DNA of 64,000 bases from Gordonia humi (GTDB lineage: Bacteria > Actinomycetota > Actinomycetes > Mycobacteriales > Mycobacteriaceae), in contig NZ_JACIFP010000001.1 in the NCBI RefSeq assembly GCF_014197435.1, forward strand, positions 3,534,001 to 3,598,000. The letters are read 5' to 3'. The translations under genes were made by a program, and so were the position numbers. Under the pieces are notes generated by a model that was not told the DNA's origin, did not search any database, and worked only from the letters and a program-made list of their open reading frames with translations. Below are positions 1-8,137 of the stretch, piece by piece (the stretch's first letter is position 1; each line of letters starts with the position of its first letter).

Positions 1-91
1 AGCAGACGCGCCAGCACGTGCGTCTTCGCCGTTCTCGACCGCGTGGCGGCGACATCGGCGACGGCCGACACGACCTCGACGAGCGCGGTGG
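1..91. other. window edge, no gene seen
   Basis: These bases precede the end of the nitroreductase gene. No reading frame here has a recognisable product, and nothing else is visible. They may belong to a gene whose body lies outside the window. Confidence 0.4.
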
Positions 92-760
92 TCACTGCGC
101 GCCGAACGGCCGGCCGTCGAACCGCTCGGCGGTGACGAAATCGGCGACGGCCGCTCGTGAGAGTCTGGTGAGCTGCTTCACGGGCCGCCCGATCGGCAGC
201 ACCGCGGCGACGGCGTGGTGCTCGGGAATCGCGAGCAGTTCCCGAACGGCGGGCTCCTCCGCCGAGGCCATCGTGGTGATGGTCCCGCCGAGTCCGTGCG
301 CACGCGCGCCGGTCAGGATGTTCCAGACGAGCGGATAGATCGAACCACCGGGCACCACACCGATCCGCTCGAGGTCCTGATCGGTCGCGGCGACCACGGC
401 GAGGTCGATCGTCACCACGAGCAGGACCGGTGCGACGGCGAGCGGCCGGACGAAGGAGTCGACACCGACGACGTCGTCGAGTTCGTCGGCGGTGACCGCG
501 GTGGGGTGCACCGGATTCCACGGATTCTCCCCCGCCGCCTTCTGCGCCAGATACCGGCGCGCACCCGTCCTGCTCAGATCCGCCAGCGCCCGCTTCGTGT
601 CCTCGTCGCGGACGATCACGATGTGCGCCCCCTGCCGGTTGCCACCGCTGGGCGCGAAGCGGGCGGTGTCGAGAACGCCGAGCAGGGCCTCGTCCGACAC
701 CGGATCATCGGTGAACTCGCGCGCCGCGAACGTCGTCCTGACGACCTCGCTGTACTCCAT
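92..760 (-). CDS. nitroreductase family protein
   Basis: Encodes 222 residues. The N-terminus carries the nitroreductase pattern with an Arg-rich FMN-phosphate contact (RTTFAAREF, residues 8-16), followed by APSGGNRQ at about 36-43, the flavin-side loop. A Gly-rich GLGGTITT stretch lies near 150-160. Family members are FMN enzymes that reduce nitro groups or quinones, or remove halogen, using NAD(P)H. The substrate cannot be read from sequence. I took ATG at 760 because the motif starts right after it, although the frame stays open far upstream. It is divergent from the hydrolase at 818, so the short gap between them should hold both promoters. Confidence 0.85.
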   Translation of the reverse strand: MEYSEVVRTTFAAREFTDDPVSDEALLGVLDTARFAPSGGNRQGAHIVIVRDEDTKRALADLSRTGARRYLAQKAAGENPWNPVHPTAVTADELDDVVGVDSFVRPLAVAPVLLVVTIDLAVVAATDQDLERIGVVPGGSIYPLVWNILTGARAHGLGGTITTMASAEEPAVRELLAIPEHHAVAAVLPIGRPVKQLTRLSRAAVADFVTAERFDGRPFGAQ

Positions 761-817
761 CACCCCATCTTCGCACGGTATCGGCGTCCACCACCGCGTC
801 CTGCGCACCGGTAGGCC

Positions 818-1738
818 ATGATGGACCTCATGGCTATCCGCGAAGGCACGGCGACCGTCGGCGACGTCGACCTGTTCTACGACGAGTTCGGTTCGCCCGA
901 CGATCCTGCGGTCCTCCTGATCATGGGACTCGGTGCCCAGATGGTCTTGTGGCGGACGGAGTTCTGCGAGCAGATCGCCGCTGCCGGATACCGCGTGATC
1001 CGATTCGACAACCGCGACAGCGGCCTGTCGACCAAGTTCGACGGCGCGCGTTCGGGAGGCGGGCCGCTTCCACTGAAGCTGCTCAAGTTCTTCGTCGGTC
1101 TGCCCGCCGCGGGATCGGCCTACACGCTGACCGATCTGGCGAACGACGCGGCAGGGGTCCTCGATCACCTCGGCATCGACCGGGCGCACATCGTCGGCGC
1201 GTCGATGGGCGGCATGATCGCTCAGGTCTTCGCCGCCGACCACGCCGATCGCACGCTGTCCGCGACGGTGATCATGTCGAGCAACAACCGCGCATTCCTC
1301 CCGCCGCCCGGACCGCGCCAGCTCCTCGCACTGCTGTCGCCGCCACCCAAAGGCGCCGGTCGGGAGGAGATCATCGCGAACTCCGTCGCGGTCAGCGGTG
1401 TCATCGGCAGCCCTGTCTACCCGCCTGCCGCCGAGACCGCCCTCGCCCGCGCCACCGAATACTTCGACCGCTGCTACTACCCGATCGGCGTCGCTCGGCA
1501 GTTCGCCGCGATCCTGGCGTCCGGGTCGCTCGTCGGGCACGACGAGCTGATCGGTGCGCGCACCCTGGTACTGCACGGCACGCACGACAAGCTGATGCGC
1601 GCGTCCGGTGCGCGCGCCGTCGCCCGGTCCGTCTCGGACGCTCGTCTCGTCATGGTCGACGGTATGGCGCACGACCTTCCGGAACCACTCTGGGATCGGA
1701 TCATCGGCGAGTTGACCCGGCACTTCGCCGCGAGCTGA
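818..1738 (+). CDS. alpha/beta-fold hydrolase
   Basis: A 306-residue alpha/beta hydrolase. The catalytic triad can be placed: Ser129 in the elbow GASMGG, Asp257 in HGTHDK and His285 in GMAHDLP. The oxyanion-side loop LIMGLGAQ is near residue 34. The spacing and the FDNRDSGLS segment after strand 4 resemble the esterase/epoxide-hydrolase branch common in actinobacteria. The substrate is unknown. ATG codons at 818, 821 and 830 are all possible, and 830 (MAIREG) would lose four residues. There is no signal peptide, so it is cytoplasmic. A hairpin at 1766-1792 follows. Confidence 0.85.
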   Translation: MMDLMAIREGTATVGDVDLFYDEFGSPDDPAVLLIMGLGAQMVLWRTEFCEQIAAAGYRVIRFDNRDSGLSTKFDGARSGGGPLPLKLLKFFVGLPAAGSAYTLTDLANDAAGVLDHLGIDRAHIVGASMGGMIAQVFAADHADRTLSATVIMSSNNRAFLPPPGPRQLLALLSPPPKGAGREEIIANSVAVSGVIGSPVYPPAAETALARATEYFDRCYYPIGVARQFAAILASGSLVGHDELIGARTLVLHGTHDKLMRASGARAVARSVSDARLVMVDGMAHDLPEPLWDRIIGELTRHFAAS

Positions 1739-1765
1739 GCAATCTGACCGACCCCGCGCCGTGAA

Positions 1766-1792
1766 GCGAATGGCGGAGAATCTCCCATTCGC
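1766..1792 (+). terminator. hairpin terminator after hydrolase
   Basis: Arms GCGAATGG (1766-1773) and CCATTCGC (1785-1792) pair perfectly, and the stem continues inward with a small bulge (GGAGA with TCTCC). A second, overlapping pairing of AATGGCGG (1769-1776) with CCGCCATT (1792-1799) is also possible. There is no U-tract, which is common for actinobacterial terminators. It lies 28 bp after the hydrolase stop. Confidence 0.5.
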
Positions 1793-1853
1793 CGCCATTG
1801 CCGTCGAACGGCCCCAATAGGTCGACTTCTACTTTTAGCGAGAATCCCCGTTA

Positions 1854-1859
1854 TATAAT
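1854..1859 (+). promoter_or_regulatory. -10 box (TATAAT) of the membrane-protein gene
   Basis: A perfect TATAAT lies in an AT-rich pocket, GTTATATAATCGTTATAC, with GTTAT repeated on both sides. No good -35 is visible about 17 bases upstream. It would give a 5' leader of about 140 bases for the gene at 2005. CCCC and GGGG arms around it (AATCCCC, GGGGAATT) could form a weak hairpin. Confidence 0.45.
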
Positions 1860-2004
1860 CGTTATACAGGGGAATTCCCACCTCATAACGCTTTTCTCAC
1901 GACACTCCCCTCCATTCATGTCGCGCCGGACCCGTATATGCGTTACCAACGCCTTACGGCCGCAAACACTGACGCTCTCGCGTCAGCCGAGGAGGGAGAC
2001 ACAT

Positions 2005-2961
2005 ATGGCCACCACGATCGCGATCGACTACGGTGCGGGAATATCCGACGCCTGGTCGTCGGTAGCGAATTTCGTACCGAAGCTCGTCGCATTCCTAGTG
2101 ATCGGACTGATCGGCTGGATCGTCGCGAAGATCCTCGCCAAGATCGTCACCGCCGTTCTTCGCAAGGTCGGATTCGATCGATTGACCCAGCGCAGCGGCC
2201 TGTCGACGATGCTCGCTAAAAGCGATTACGACGCCGTATCGCTCCTCGCCAAGGTCGTCTATTACGCGATTCTTCTGATCACGTTGCAATTGGCGATCGG
2301 CGTATTCGGACCCAATCCGATCAGCGATCTGTTGACCCGATTCGTGTCGTGGCTGCCCAAGTTGTTCGTCGCGATTCTGATCATCGTGATCGTCGCCGCG
2401 ATCGCCCGCGCGGTCAGTGAACTGATTCGCGGCGCACTCGGCGGAGCGTCGTACGGCCCGATGATCGCGACGATCGTCTCGGTCCTCATCTGGGGCGCCG
2501 GAATCATCGCGGCTCTTAATCAGATCGGCGTCGCGACGACGGTCACCACACCGGTTCTCGTGGCCGTTCTGGCGACCATCGGCGGCGTGATCGTCGTCGG
2601 TGTCGGCGGCGGTCTGATCCGACCGATGCAGGCCCGCTGGGAGACCGCGCTCGACAAGGTCGCCGAGGAGATCCCGGCTCGTCGCGCCGAACGGAAGCAG
2701 CAAGCCGCCGCCGCGGGCGGTCGTGGTCAGCACGCCGCCGCGGCCCAGCAGCAGCCCCAGACGCAGGCGTACTCGCAGCCCGCGACCGGTCAGACGCAGC
2801 AGATGCCGCCGCAGAGCCCGCCGACCGGTCCCCAGCAGTACCCGCACCAGTTCGATCCGTCGCAGCCGTACGACCAGCCGCCGCAGCAGTACGGCGGCTA
2901 CGGTCAGCAGCCGGGTCAGTACCCGCCGCCGCCTCCGTATCCGGACGACCGGCGCGAGTAG
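2005..2961 (+). CDS. multi-pass membrane protein with TM-helix repeats and Q/P/Y-rich tail
   Basis: A 318-residue protein. Residues 24-45, 80-100, 110-135, 145-165 and 170-195 are hydrophobic helices. The first resembles the conserved TM-helix repeat (PF05552) found in the mechanosensitive-channel superfamily (FVPKLVAFLVIGLIGW). The canonical MscS beta-domain is not seen. After a charged segment (about 205-222) the C-terminus is a low-complexity tail rich in Gln, Pro and Tyr, probably cytoplasmic. ATG at 2005 has a strong ribosome site, GGAGGGA, at 1990-1996; the frame is open further upstream but lacks such a site. It is monocistronic, bounded by a TATAAT box and a hairpin terminator. The function is not established; a small channel or membrane scaffold is an inference. 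Confidence 0.75.
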   Translation: MATTIAIDYGAGISDAWSSVANFVPKLVAFLVIGLIGWIVAKILAKIVTAVLRKVGFDRLTQRSGLSTMLAKSDYDAVSLLAKVVYYAILLITLQLAIGVFGPNPISDLLTRFVSWLPKLFVAILIIVIVAAIARAVSELIRGALGGASYGPMIATIVSVLIWGAGIIAALNQIGVATTVTTPVLVAVLATIGGVIVVGVGGGLIRPMQARWETALDKVAEEIPARRAERKQQAAAAGGRGQHAAAAQQQPQTQAYSQPATGQTQQMPPQSPPTGPQQYPHQFDPSQPYDQPPQQYGGYGQQPGQYPPPPPYPDDRRE

Positions 2962-2976
2962 CCCGAACACGCAGTG

Positions 2977-3012
2977 CGGAAGGGGGACGCCGTCACCGGT
3001 GTCCCCCTTCCG
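2977..3012. terminator. bidirectional hairpin terminator
   Basis: A perfect 12-bp stem, CGGAAGGGGGAC (2977-2988) with its complement at 3001-3012, has a 12-base loop. It lies between the convergent ends of the membrane-protein gene (stop 2961, plus) and the response regulator (stop 3055, minus), so it can serve both. Confidence 0.75.
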
Positions 3013-3054
3013 TTGCACCCGTCCTTCGGTTGCACCCGTCGCCGAGCACGTCGC

Positions 3055-3741
3055 TCACCGCCAGCGGTATCGGTTCTGCGGTCTGCCGCGCCCACCGTAG
3101 TCGGGTACGCGCTCGCAGACGCGATCGTCGGCGAGGCGTTCCAGGTACCGCCAGGCCGTCACCCGTGACACCCCGGTTCGTTGAGCGATCTCATTGGCGC
3201 TCAACGCTTCCGGAGACTCACGCAGGGTCGCGGTGATCAGTTCGAGGGTCGGCGCGGCGATACCCTTCGGCGTCGCCGGACCCGCCGCGGGTTCGCGCAG
3301 CGCGGCGAGCGCCGCATCGACTTGAGCCTGCTCCGCGTCGGCGCCGTCGAGCATGCGCCGGTACTCCCGGTAGTGCTCGAGTTTGGCCGAGAACGCGGCG
3401 AATGCGAACGGCTTGATCAGGTACAGGAGGGCCCCGCGCGCAACGGAGGTTCGGACGGTGTCGACGTCGCGGGCCGAGGTCACCATGATGACGTCCGGTC
3501 GCGGCGTCATCCGGGTCACTGCTCCGGCCACCTCCAGACCGCTCATGTCGGGGAGTCCGACGTCGACCAGGAGCAGGTCGATGGGTGCCGGTCCCTGCGC
3601 GGCGCGGCGGACCCCGTCGATCGCCTCCGCTCCGGTTCCGACCGCGGTCACGACGTCGAATCCCGGGACCCGCCGGACGTACTCGGCGTGCGCGGCCGCG
3701 ATGCGCGGCTCGTCCTCGACGATCAGGACTCGGATGCCCAT
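3055..3741 (-). CDS. response regulator, CitB/DcuR type
   Basis: Encodes 228 residues. The receiver domain spans about 1-120, with acidic pocket ED at 9-10, phospho-acceptor Asp60 in LLLVDVGLPD and the conserved Lys110 in YLIKPF. The C-terminal part holds a helix-turn-helix at about 181-203 (SANEIAQRTGVSRVTAWRYL). This layout is that of the CitB/DcuR/DpiA family, which controls citrate and C4-dicarboxylate uptake. ATG at 3741 has a clear GGAGG ribosome site at 3746-3750. It overlaps the 3' end of the sensor kinase gene by 19 bp, so the two are co-translated. The likely target is the divergent transporter at 5428. Confidence 0.88.
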   Translation of the reverse strand: MGIRVLIVEDEPRIAAAHAEYVRRVPGFDVVTAVGTGAEAIDGVRRAAQGPAPIDLLLVDVGLPDMSGLEVAGAVTRMTPRPDVIMVTSARDVDTVRTSVARGALLYLIKPFAFAAFSAKLEHYREYRRMLDGADAEQAQVDAALAALREPAAGPATPKGIAAPTLELITATLRESPEALSANEIAQRTGVSRVTAWRYLERLADDRVCERVPDYGGRGRPQNRYRWR

Positions 3742-5324
3742 CGATCCTCCTCCCCGCGCACCGGCAACACCAGTTCGACCGTCGACGGGTCCCGATGCAC
3801 GGTCAGCGTACCGCCGCGCCTGTCCGCCAGTTGCCCGAGCAGGGCGAGCCCGAGCCCTCGCCCGTGCACCCGATCGCCGCGGTCCTTGGTGGTGTATCCG
3901 CGCGCCCGCGACCGAGCGAACTCGTCGTCGTCCATGCCCGGCCCGCTGTCGGCCACGCGCAGCGACCACGACCGGTCTCCAGTCGGTCCGGCGTCGACCT
4001 CGACCCAGCCGCCGGGCCCCGCGGCGTCCACCGCGTTGTCGACGAGATTGCCTACCGCCGTGAGAGATTCGGCCGGCGTCAACGGCCCGCCCACAAGGTC
4101 GGCTCCGGCCGCCACCGTCACCTCAACCCCGACGGCTGCCGCCTCGGAGATCTTCGCGACCAACAGCGCGGTGACCGCCGGATCGGCGGCGGACGCCAAT
4201 TGCTCGACGACGCCCTGCGATGTCGTCAGCTGCTGGGTGGCGAAGTCGACCGCGTCGTCGCGCCGACCCAACTCGATCATCGTCACCACCGAGTGCATGC
4301 GGTTGGCGTGCTCGTGTGCCTGAGCACTCAGAGCGTTCGCGAGCGACCGCACGGCGTCGAGTTCACCGAGCACATCCTGCAACTGCGTCCGATCGCGGAT
4401 GGTCAGCACGGTGCCGAGCCGACCGGTGCCGCCGGACACCGCCTGCCGACTGGCCACCAGAACTCGACTTCCCGACAGGTGGATCTCGTCGACGAGGTCG
4501 TCGTCGCCGCGTAGCGACGCCGGGAGGTCGGCACGCATGATCGGCCCGTCCGGCAGATGCAGCAGGCGACGCGCTTCGTCGTTGACGACGGCGGCTGGAC
4601 CGTCGGGTGCGGCGTCGTCGAAGACGATCATGCCCTCGGCGATCGCGTGCAGCACCGCGTCGTGGTGTTCGTACAGTTCGCGGAGCGCGTCCGGCGTGAG
4701 GCCGAGCGTCTGCCGGCGCAGTCGGCGTTCGAGTCCGAGCGACGACGCGACGGCCGCCGCGAGTCCGATCAGCACCACCGCGATCACCGCGGGAAGACTG
4801 CCTCGCACCTGGTCGGACAGATGCTCGCGCGTGACGCCGGCCGACACCAGTCCGACGATCCGGCCGTCGTCGTCGCGCACCGGCGTCACCGCTCGGATCG
4901 ACGGTCCGAGGCTACCGGTGTAGGTCTCGGTGAAGGTCTCCCCGCGCAGTGCCCGATCGATGGTGCCGGTGAACTTGCCGCCGATCCGCGCGCGGTCGGA
5001 GTGCGTGTATCGGGTCCGGTCCGGCGCCATCACCACGATGAAGTCCATACCGGACGCTCGGGAGACGGCGTCGGTCGTCGGCAGCAGACGCGCGGTCGGA
5101 TCGGCCGATCGCAGTGCGTCGCGCGTCGACGGGGCCTGAGCGATCGACACGGCGACCGCCACCGTGCGCTCACGCGCGTCGTCGTCGGTGCGCGACCGCT
5201 CATGCCAGACCGCCGCGACCGCGCCCAACACCGCGACCACCACGAGCAGGGCCACTTGGGCGGCGAACACCTGGGTCGACACGGCCGGACGCCATCGTCG
5301 CCGATGCCGCTGTTCGACGTTCAT
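3723..5324 (-). CDS. sensor histidine kinase, CitA/DcuS type
   Basis: Encodes 533 residues. TM1 is at about 18-40, a periplasmic PAS-like sensor at about 42-176 and TM2 at about 178-196. A cytoplasmic PAS region follows (about 215-320). The kinase core has the family-specific H-box AQAHEHANRMHS with phospho-acceptor His337, an N-box NLVDNAVDAA, and G-boxes DSGPGM and GRGLGLAL. DcuS/CitA sensors read external C4-dicarboxylates or citrate. The extracellular segment has the TRYTHSDRARIGG pattern typical of citrate/dicarboxylate PAS domains. The start ATG at 5324 is chosen because the preceding codons encode no plausible sequence. It is divergent from dctA, so it probably senses the transported substrate. 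Confidence 0.88.
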   Translation of the reverse strand: MNVEQRHRRRWRPAVSTQVFAAQVALLVVVAVLGAVAAVWHERSRTDDDARERTVAVAVSIAQAPSTRDALRSADPTARLLPTTDAVSRASGMDFIVVMAPDRTRYTHSDRARIGGKFTGTIDRALRGETFTETYTGSLGPSIRAVTPVRDDDGRIVGLVSAGVTREHLSDQVRGSLPAVIAVVLIGLAAAVASSLGLERRLRRQTLGLTPDALRELYEHHDAVLHAIAEGMIVFDDAAPDGPAAVVNDEARRLLHLPDGPIMRADLPASLRGDDDLVDEIHLSGSRVLVASRQAVSGGTGRLGTVLTIRDRTQLQDVLGELDAVRSLANALSAQAHEHANRMHSVVTMIELGRRDDAVDFATQQLTTSQGVVEQLASAADPAVTALLVAKISEAAAVGVEVTVAAGADLVGGPLTPAESLTAVGNLVDNAVDAAGPGGWVEVDAGPTGDRSWSLRVADSGPGMDDDEFARSRARGYTTKDRGDRVHGRGLGLALLGQLADRRGGTLTVHRDPSTVELVLPVRGEEDRWASES

Positions 5325-5340
5325 CGCCCTGCCTTCCCCG

Positions 5341-5355
5341 TGTACAGAATGAACA
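5341..5355. promoter_or_regulatory. candidate response-regulator operator
   Basis: In the 103-bp gap between the divergent kinase and dctA genes, TGTACA and TGAACA (5341-5346 and 5350-5355) form an imperfect inverted repeat with a 3-base spacer. It is placed where an operator for the CitB-like regulator would be expected. The assignment is inference. Confidence 0.3.
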
Positions 5356-5427
5356 CAAGAGTGCTCCCGATCACATGCACGCTCATGATTCTCGTATTCG
5401 CCGCACGAGAGTCGAAGGAGACCTGCA

Positions 5428-6801
5428 GTGACATCATCGTCGAATACAGCGTCGCACCCCGGTGCGACAGGCCGCAGACGCGACCGCACGCACTTCCTCT
5501 ACATCGCCGTCATCGTCGCGGTGATCGCCGGCGTCATCGTCGGAATGGTGTGGCCGGAGGTCGGCAAGGACCTCAAGCCGCTGGGCGAGATCTTCGTCAA
5601 TCTGATCAAGATGATGATCTCGCCGGTCATCTTCTGCACCATCGTGCTGGGCATCGGCTCCGTGCGCAAGGCCGCGAGCGTCGGCCGCATCGGCGGTCTC
5701 GCTCTCGTGTACTTCATCGTGATGTCGACCTTCGCACTCGGCATCGGAGTCCTCGTCGGCAACGTCCTCAAACCGGGTACCGGCCTGCACGTGACCGCGG
5801 GATCGGGCGCCGAGTACGCCGAGCAGGCGCACGAGGGCGGCGGCACGTGGGGCTTCATCAAGGGCATCGTGCCCGACTCGATGCTGTCCGCGCTGACGTC
5901 GGGCAGTGTGCTGCAGACCCTGTTCATCGCGCTTCTGGTCGGCTTCGCGCTGCAGGCCGTCGGCGATGCGGGCGAGCCGATCCTGCGCGGTGTCGCCCTG
6001 ATCCAGAAGCTCGTCTTCCGGGTGCTCGTGATGATCCTCTGGCTGGCTCCGATCGGCGCGTTCGGCGCGATGGCCGCCGTGGTCGGCTCCACCGGATTCG
6101 ACGCCGTGAAGCAGCTCGGTCTGCTCATGCTCGCCTTCTACATCACGTGCATCCTGTTCGTCTTCGTCGTGCTCGGCAGTCTGCTGCGGTTCGTCGCACA
6201 CCTGTCGGTGTTCAAACTGGCTCGCTACCTGGCTCGCGAGTACCTGCTGATCGTCGCGACATCGTCGAGTGAGGCGGCTCTGCCTCGACTCATCGCAAAG
6301 ATGGAGCATGCGGGCGTGCAGAAGTCGACCGTCGGCATCGTGGTCCCGACCGGCTACTCGTTCAATCTCGACGGCACCGCCATCTACCTGACGATGGCCT
6401 CGCTGTTCGTCGCCGACGCGATGGGCGCACCGCTGAACTACGGCGAGCAGTTCTCGCTGCTGCTGTTCATGATGATCGCGTCCAAGGGCGCCGCCGGCGT
6501 CACCGGCGCCGGACTCGCCACCCTGGCGGGCGGGCTGCAGAGCCACCGGCCCGAGCTCCTCGACGGCGTCGGGGTGATCGTGGGCATCGACCGCTTCATG
6601 TCGGAGGCGCGCGCGTTGACCAACTTCTCGGGGAACGCGATCGCCACGCTCCTCGTCGGGACTTGGACCAAGACCGTCGATCACGACCAGGCACGGCGCG
6701 TTCTCGACGGCGACGATCCCTTCGACGAGTCGCTCATGGTCGACGACCACGATCCGGCGGAGCCCGAACCGATCGCGAAACCCGAACCGGTGTCCGTCTG
6801 A
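5428..6801 (+). CDS. dctA: dicarboxylate:cation symporter, DctA-like
   Basis: A 457-residue protein of the DAACS (SLC1-like) family. It has an N-terminal TM helix, a serine-rich re-entrant loop ATSSSEAALPRL at about 275-286, and the substrate-site region GYSFNLDGTAIYLTM at about 310-324, the signature of this family. The SSSEAALP loop fits the dicarboxylate-transporting DctA branch rather than glutamate carriers. It should import succinate, fumarate or malate with H+ or Na+. GTG at 5428 has the ribosome site GAAGGAG at 5414-5420. Divergence from the CitA/CitB-like pair suggests substrate induction. The acidic C-terminal tail (about residue 430 on) is extra-membrane. Confidence 0.88.
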   Translation: MTSSSNTASHPGATGRRRDRTHFLYIAVIVAVIAGVIVGMVWPEVGKDLKPLGEIFVNLIKMMISPVIFCTIVLGIGSVRKAASVGRIGGLALVYFIVMSTFALGIGVLVGNVLKPGTGLHVTAGSGAEYAEQAHEGGGTWGFIKGIVPDSMLSALTSGSVLQTLFIALLVGFALQAVGDAGEPILRGVALIQKLVFRVLVMILWLAPIGAFGAMAAVVGSTGFDAVKQLGLLMLAFYITCILFVFVVLGSLLRFVAHLSVFKLARYLAREYLLIVATSSSEAALPRLIAKMEHAGVQKSTVGIVVPTGYSFNLDGTAIYLTMASLFVADAMGAPLNYGEQFSLLLFMMIASKGAAGVTGAGLATLAGGLQSHRPELLDGVGVIVGIDRFMSEARALTNFSGNAIATLLVGTWTKTVDHDQARRVLDGDDPFDESLMVDDHDPAEPEPIAKPEPVSV

Positions 6802-6861
6802 GTCCGACGGCGATACGCACAGCCCGCGCCACCCAGGACCGTTGCATGTCACGTCGATACG

Positions 6862-6930
6862 GAAGGTATGACGACAACCATGCCTTCACTTATTTAGTAA
6901 GTGAAGGCATGGTTGTCGTCATACCTTCAC
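6862..6930. repeat. nested perfect palindrome, 31-bp arms
   Basis: Bases 6862-6892 and 6898-6928 are exact reverse complements, separated by five bases (TTTAG). Each arm is itself an imperfect palindrome: the right arm with two flanking bases reads GTGAAGGCATG (6901-6911), eight bases, then CATACCTTCAC (6920-6930). The arms are about 45 percent GC, well below the surroundings. It lies between the convergent ends of dctA (6801) and the CoA-binding gene (7101). It may be a bidirectional terminator, a doubled operator or a relic of a mobile element. No U-tract is present. Confidence 0.9.
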
Positions 6931-7100
6931 CTGTGCCCGACAGCAGCCGGCCGACGGTCGGTTCGGAACTCGTCGACTGGGCGCCCCGGGGTGCCGCGCG
7001 AGTTGCTCACTCGTGGACAGCGTGGGCGGTACCCGGCGCGTATCGCACAGCACGCGACGCTCCCTCCGACGCGGCCGACGACCGAACCTGCCACGCAGCA
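6931..7100. other. intergenic remainder, no gene seen
   Basis: This is the rest of the 299-bp gap between dctA and the CoA-binding gene. Short open frames cross it but match no family, and no RNA gene or strong stem is visible apart from the palindrome at 6862-6930. Confidence 0.5.
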
Positions 7101-7517
7101 CTACGTCTTACGGATACCTGTTCGCCTCTGCTCGATGATCAGGCAGCGGTCCTCGACGTACAGCAGACCGGCCGACTCGGCGATCTCGCGGGCCTGCGCG
7201 CTGACGATGCCCAACTGCAGCCAGAGCGCGGTCGCACCGGCGGCCACCGCCTGGCGGGCGATCTCGGCGCAGTCGGCCGACGGCCGGAACACGTCCACCA
7301 ACCCGACCTGTTCGGGAATGTCGGCGAGACTGCGGTACACCGTCTCGCCGACGATCTCGTCGGCGCGCGGGTTCACCGGGATGATCCGCCACCCGGCGCT
7401 CTTCATATACGCCGGGACCTCGTTCGCGGCCTTATTCGTGTCGGCGCTGGCTCCGACGACCGTGATCGTGTCGTAGGAGGCGAGGATCTGTTCGACGACG
7501 TCATCGGTGGTGGTCAT
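7101..7517 (-). CDS. CoA-binding domain protein, YccU-like
   Basis: A 138-residue, single-domain Rossmann protein of the CoA_binding_2 type. Its N-terminus has the nucleotide-binding turn VVGASADTNKAANEVP (about 19-34), followed by PVNPRADEIVG (about 47-57), DVFRPSADC (about 74-82) and LWLQLGI (about 97-103), the conserved blocks of the YccU family. These proteins bind CoA or acyl-CoA, but no reaction is firmly assigned. ATG at 7515-7517 follows a weak AGTGGA. It is monocistronic and divergent from the YdeI-like gene. Confidence 0.85.
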   Translation of the reverse strand: MTTTDDVVEQILASYDTITVVGASADTNKAANEVPAYMKSAGWRIIPVNPRADEIVGETVYRSLADIPEQVGLVDVFRPSADCAEIARQAVAAGATALWLQLGIVSAQAREIAESAGLLYVEDRCLIIEQRRTGIRKT

Positions 7518-7619
7518 GGATCCACTGTAGAACGATCAGGTTTCGAGAAGTCGTCCGTCACCGGCGACACATAGAGTCGACGTCGACGACGCGCCACTGG
7601 CAGAAAGGTAAGGAAGAAC

Positions 7620-8132
7620 ATGACCGTGGAGTTCACCGGACAGGTCGAGGAGATCAACGGCCGACGCCTCGTCCGGCTGCCCGCCGACGCGAGTACCGAA
7701 CTGCCCTCGCGCGGACAGGTTGCTGCGACCGCTGTTGTGAACGAGACGCGGTTCGAGACCGTCGTCGAACCCGACGGCAACCGCGGCCACTGGATCCGGC
7801 TCGACGGGCACGCCGTCGACGCGGGCACGACGGTGACGGCGGCACTCGCCCCGACCAAGCAGTGGCCCGAACCGACGGTGCCCGACGACCTCCGGTCCGC
7901 CCTCGACGCGGCGCCGGACATCGCCGGTCTCTGGAACGAGATCACTCCGATGGCCCGCTGGGAGTGGGTCCGCTGGGTTCAGGCGACGAAGAACGCGCAG
8001 ACCCGCGCTCGCCGCGTCGAGGTCGGTGTGTCGAAACTGCGCGACGGCAAACGACGCCCGTGCTGCTTCGACCTCTCATCGTGCACCGATCCGGACGTGG
8101 CGCGCAGCGGCGTCCTGATCGGCGCGAAGTAG
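7620..8132 (+). CDS. YdeI/OmdA-like protein with DUF1905 domain
   Basis: A 170-residue protein. Residues 1-90 fit the small beta-barrel DUF1905 domain (FTGQVEEINGRRLVRLP). Residues about 100-150 fit the YdeI/OmdA helical domain, with the hallmark WEWVRWVQATKNAQTRARRV. The two-domain form is common in actinobacteria. The family name 'bacteriocin protection' comes from a distant relative and should not be read as a function here. After residue 150 a Cys-containing tail (RRPCCFDLSSC) carries three Cys. ATG at 7620 has an AAGGAAG ribosome site. There is no signal peptide. Confidence 0.75.
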   Translation: MTVEFTGQVEEINGRRLVRLPADASTELPSRGQVAATAVVNETRFETVVEPDGNRGHWIRLDGHAVDAGTTVTAALAPTKQWPEPTVPDDLRSALDAAPDIAGLWNEITPMARWEWVRWVQATKNAQTRARRVEVGVSKLRDGKRRPCCFDLSSCTDPDVARSGVLIGAK

Positions 8133-8137
8133 GCCGG

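Noticed and set aside
1816..1881. Riboswitch before the membrane-protein gene
   Set aside because: Only a weak CCCC/GGGG pairing around the -10 box; no conserved aptamer was recognised.
6931..7100. Small gene in the gap before the CoA-binding gene
   Set aside because: No start with a ribosome site, no family match, and one frame runs through the palindrome.
7620..8132. Bacteriocin immunity role for the YdeI-like gene
   Set aside because: The family label derives from a remote relative; nothing nearby suggests a bacteriocin.
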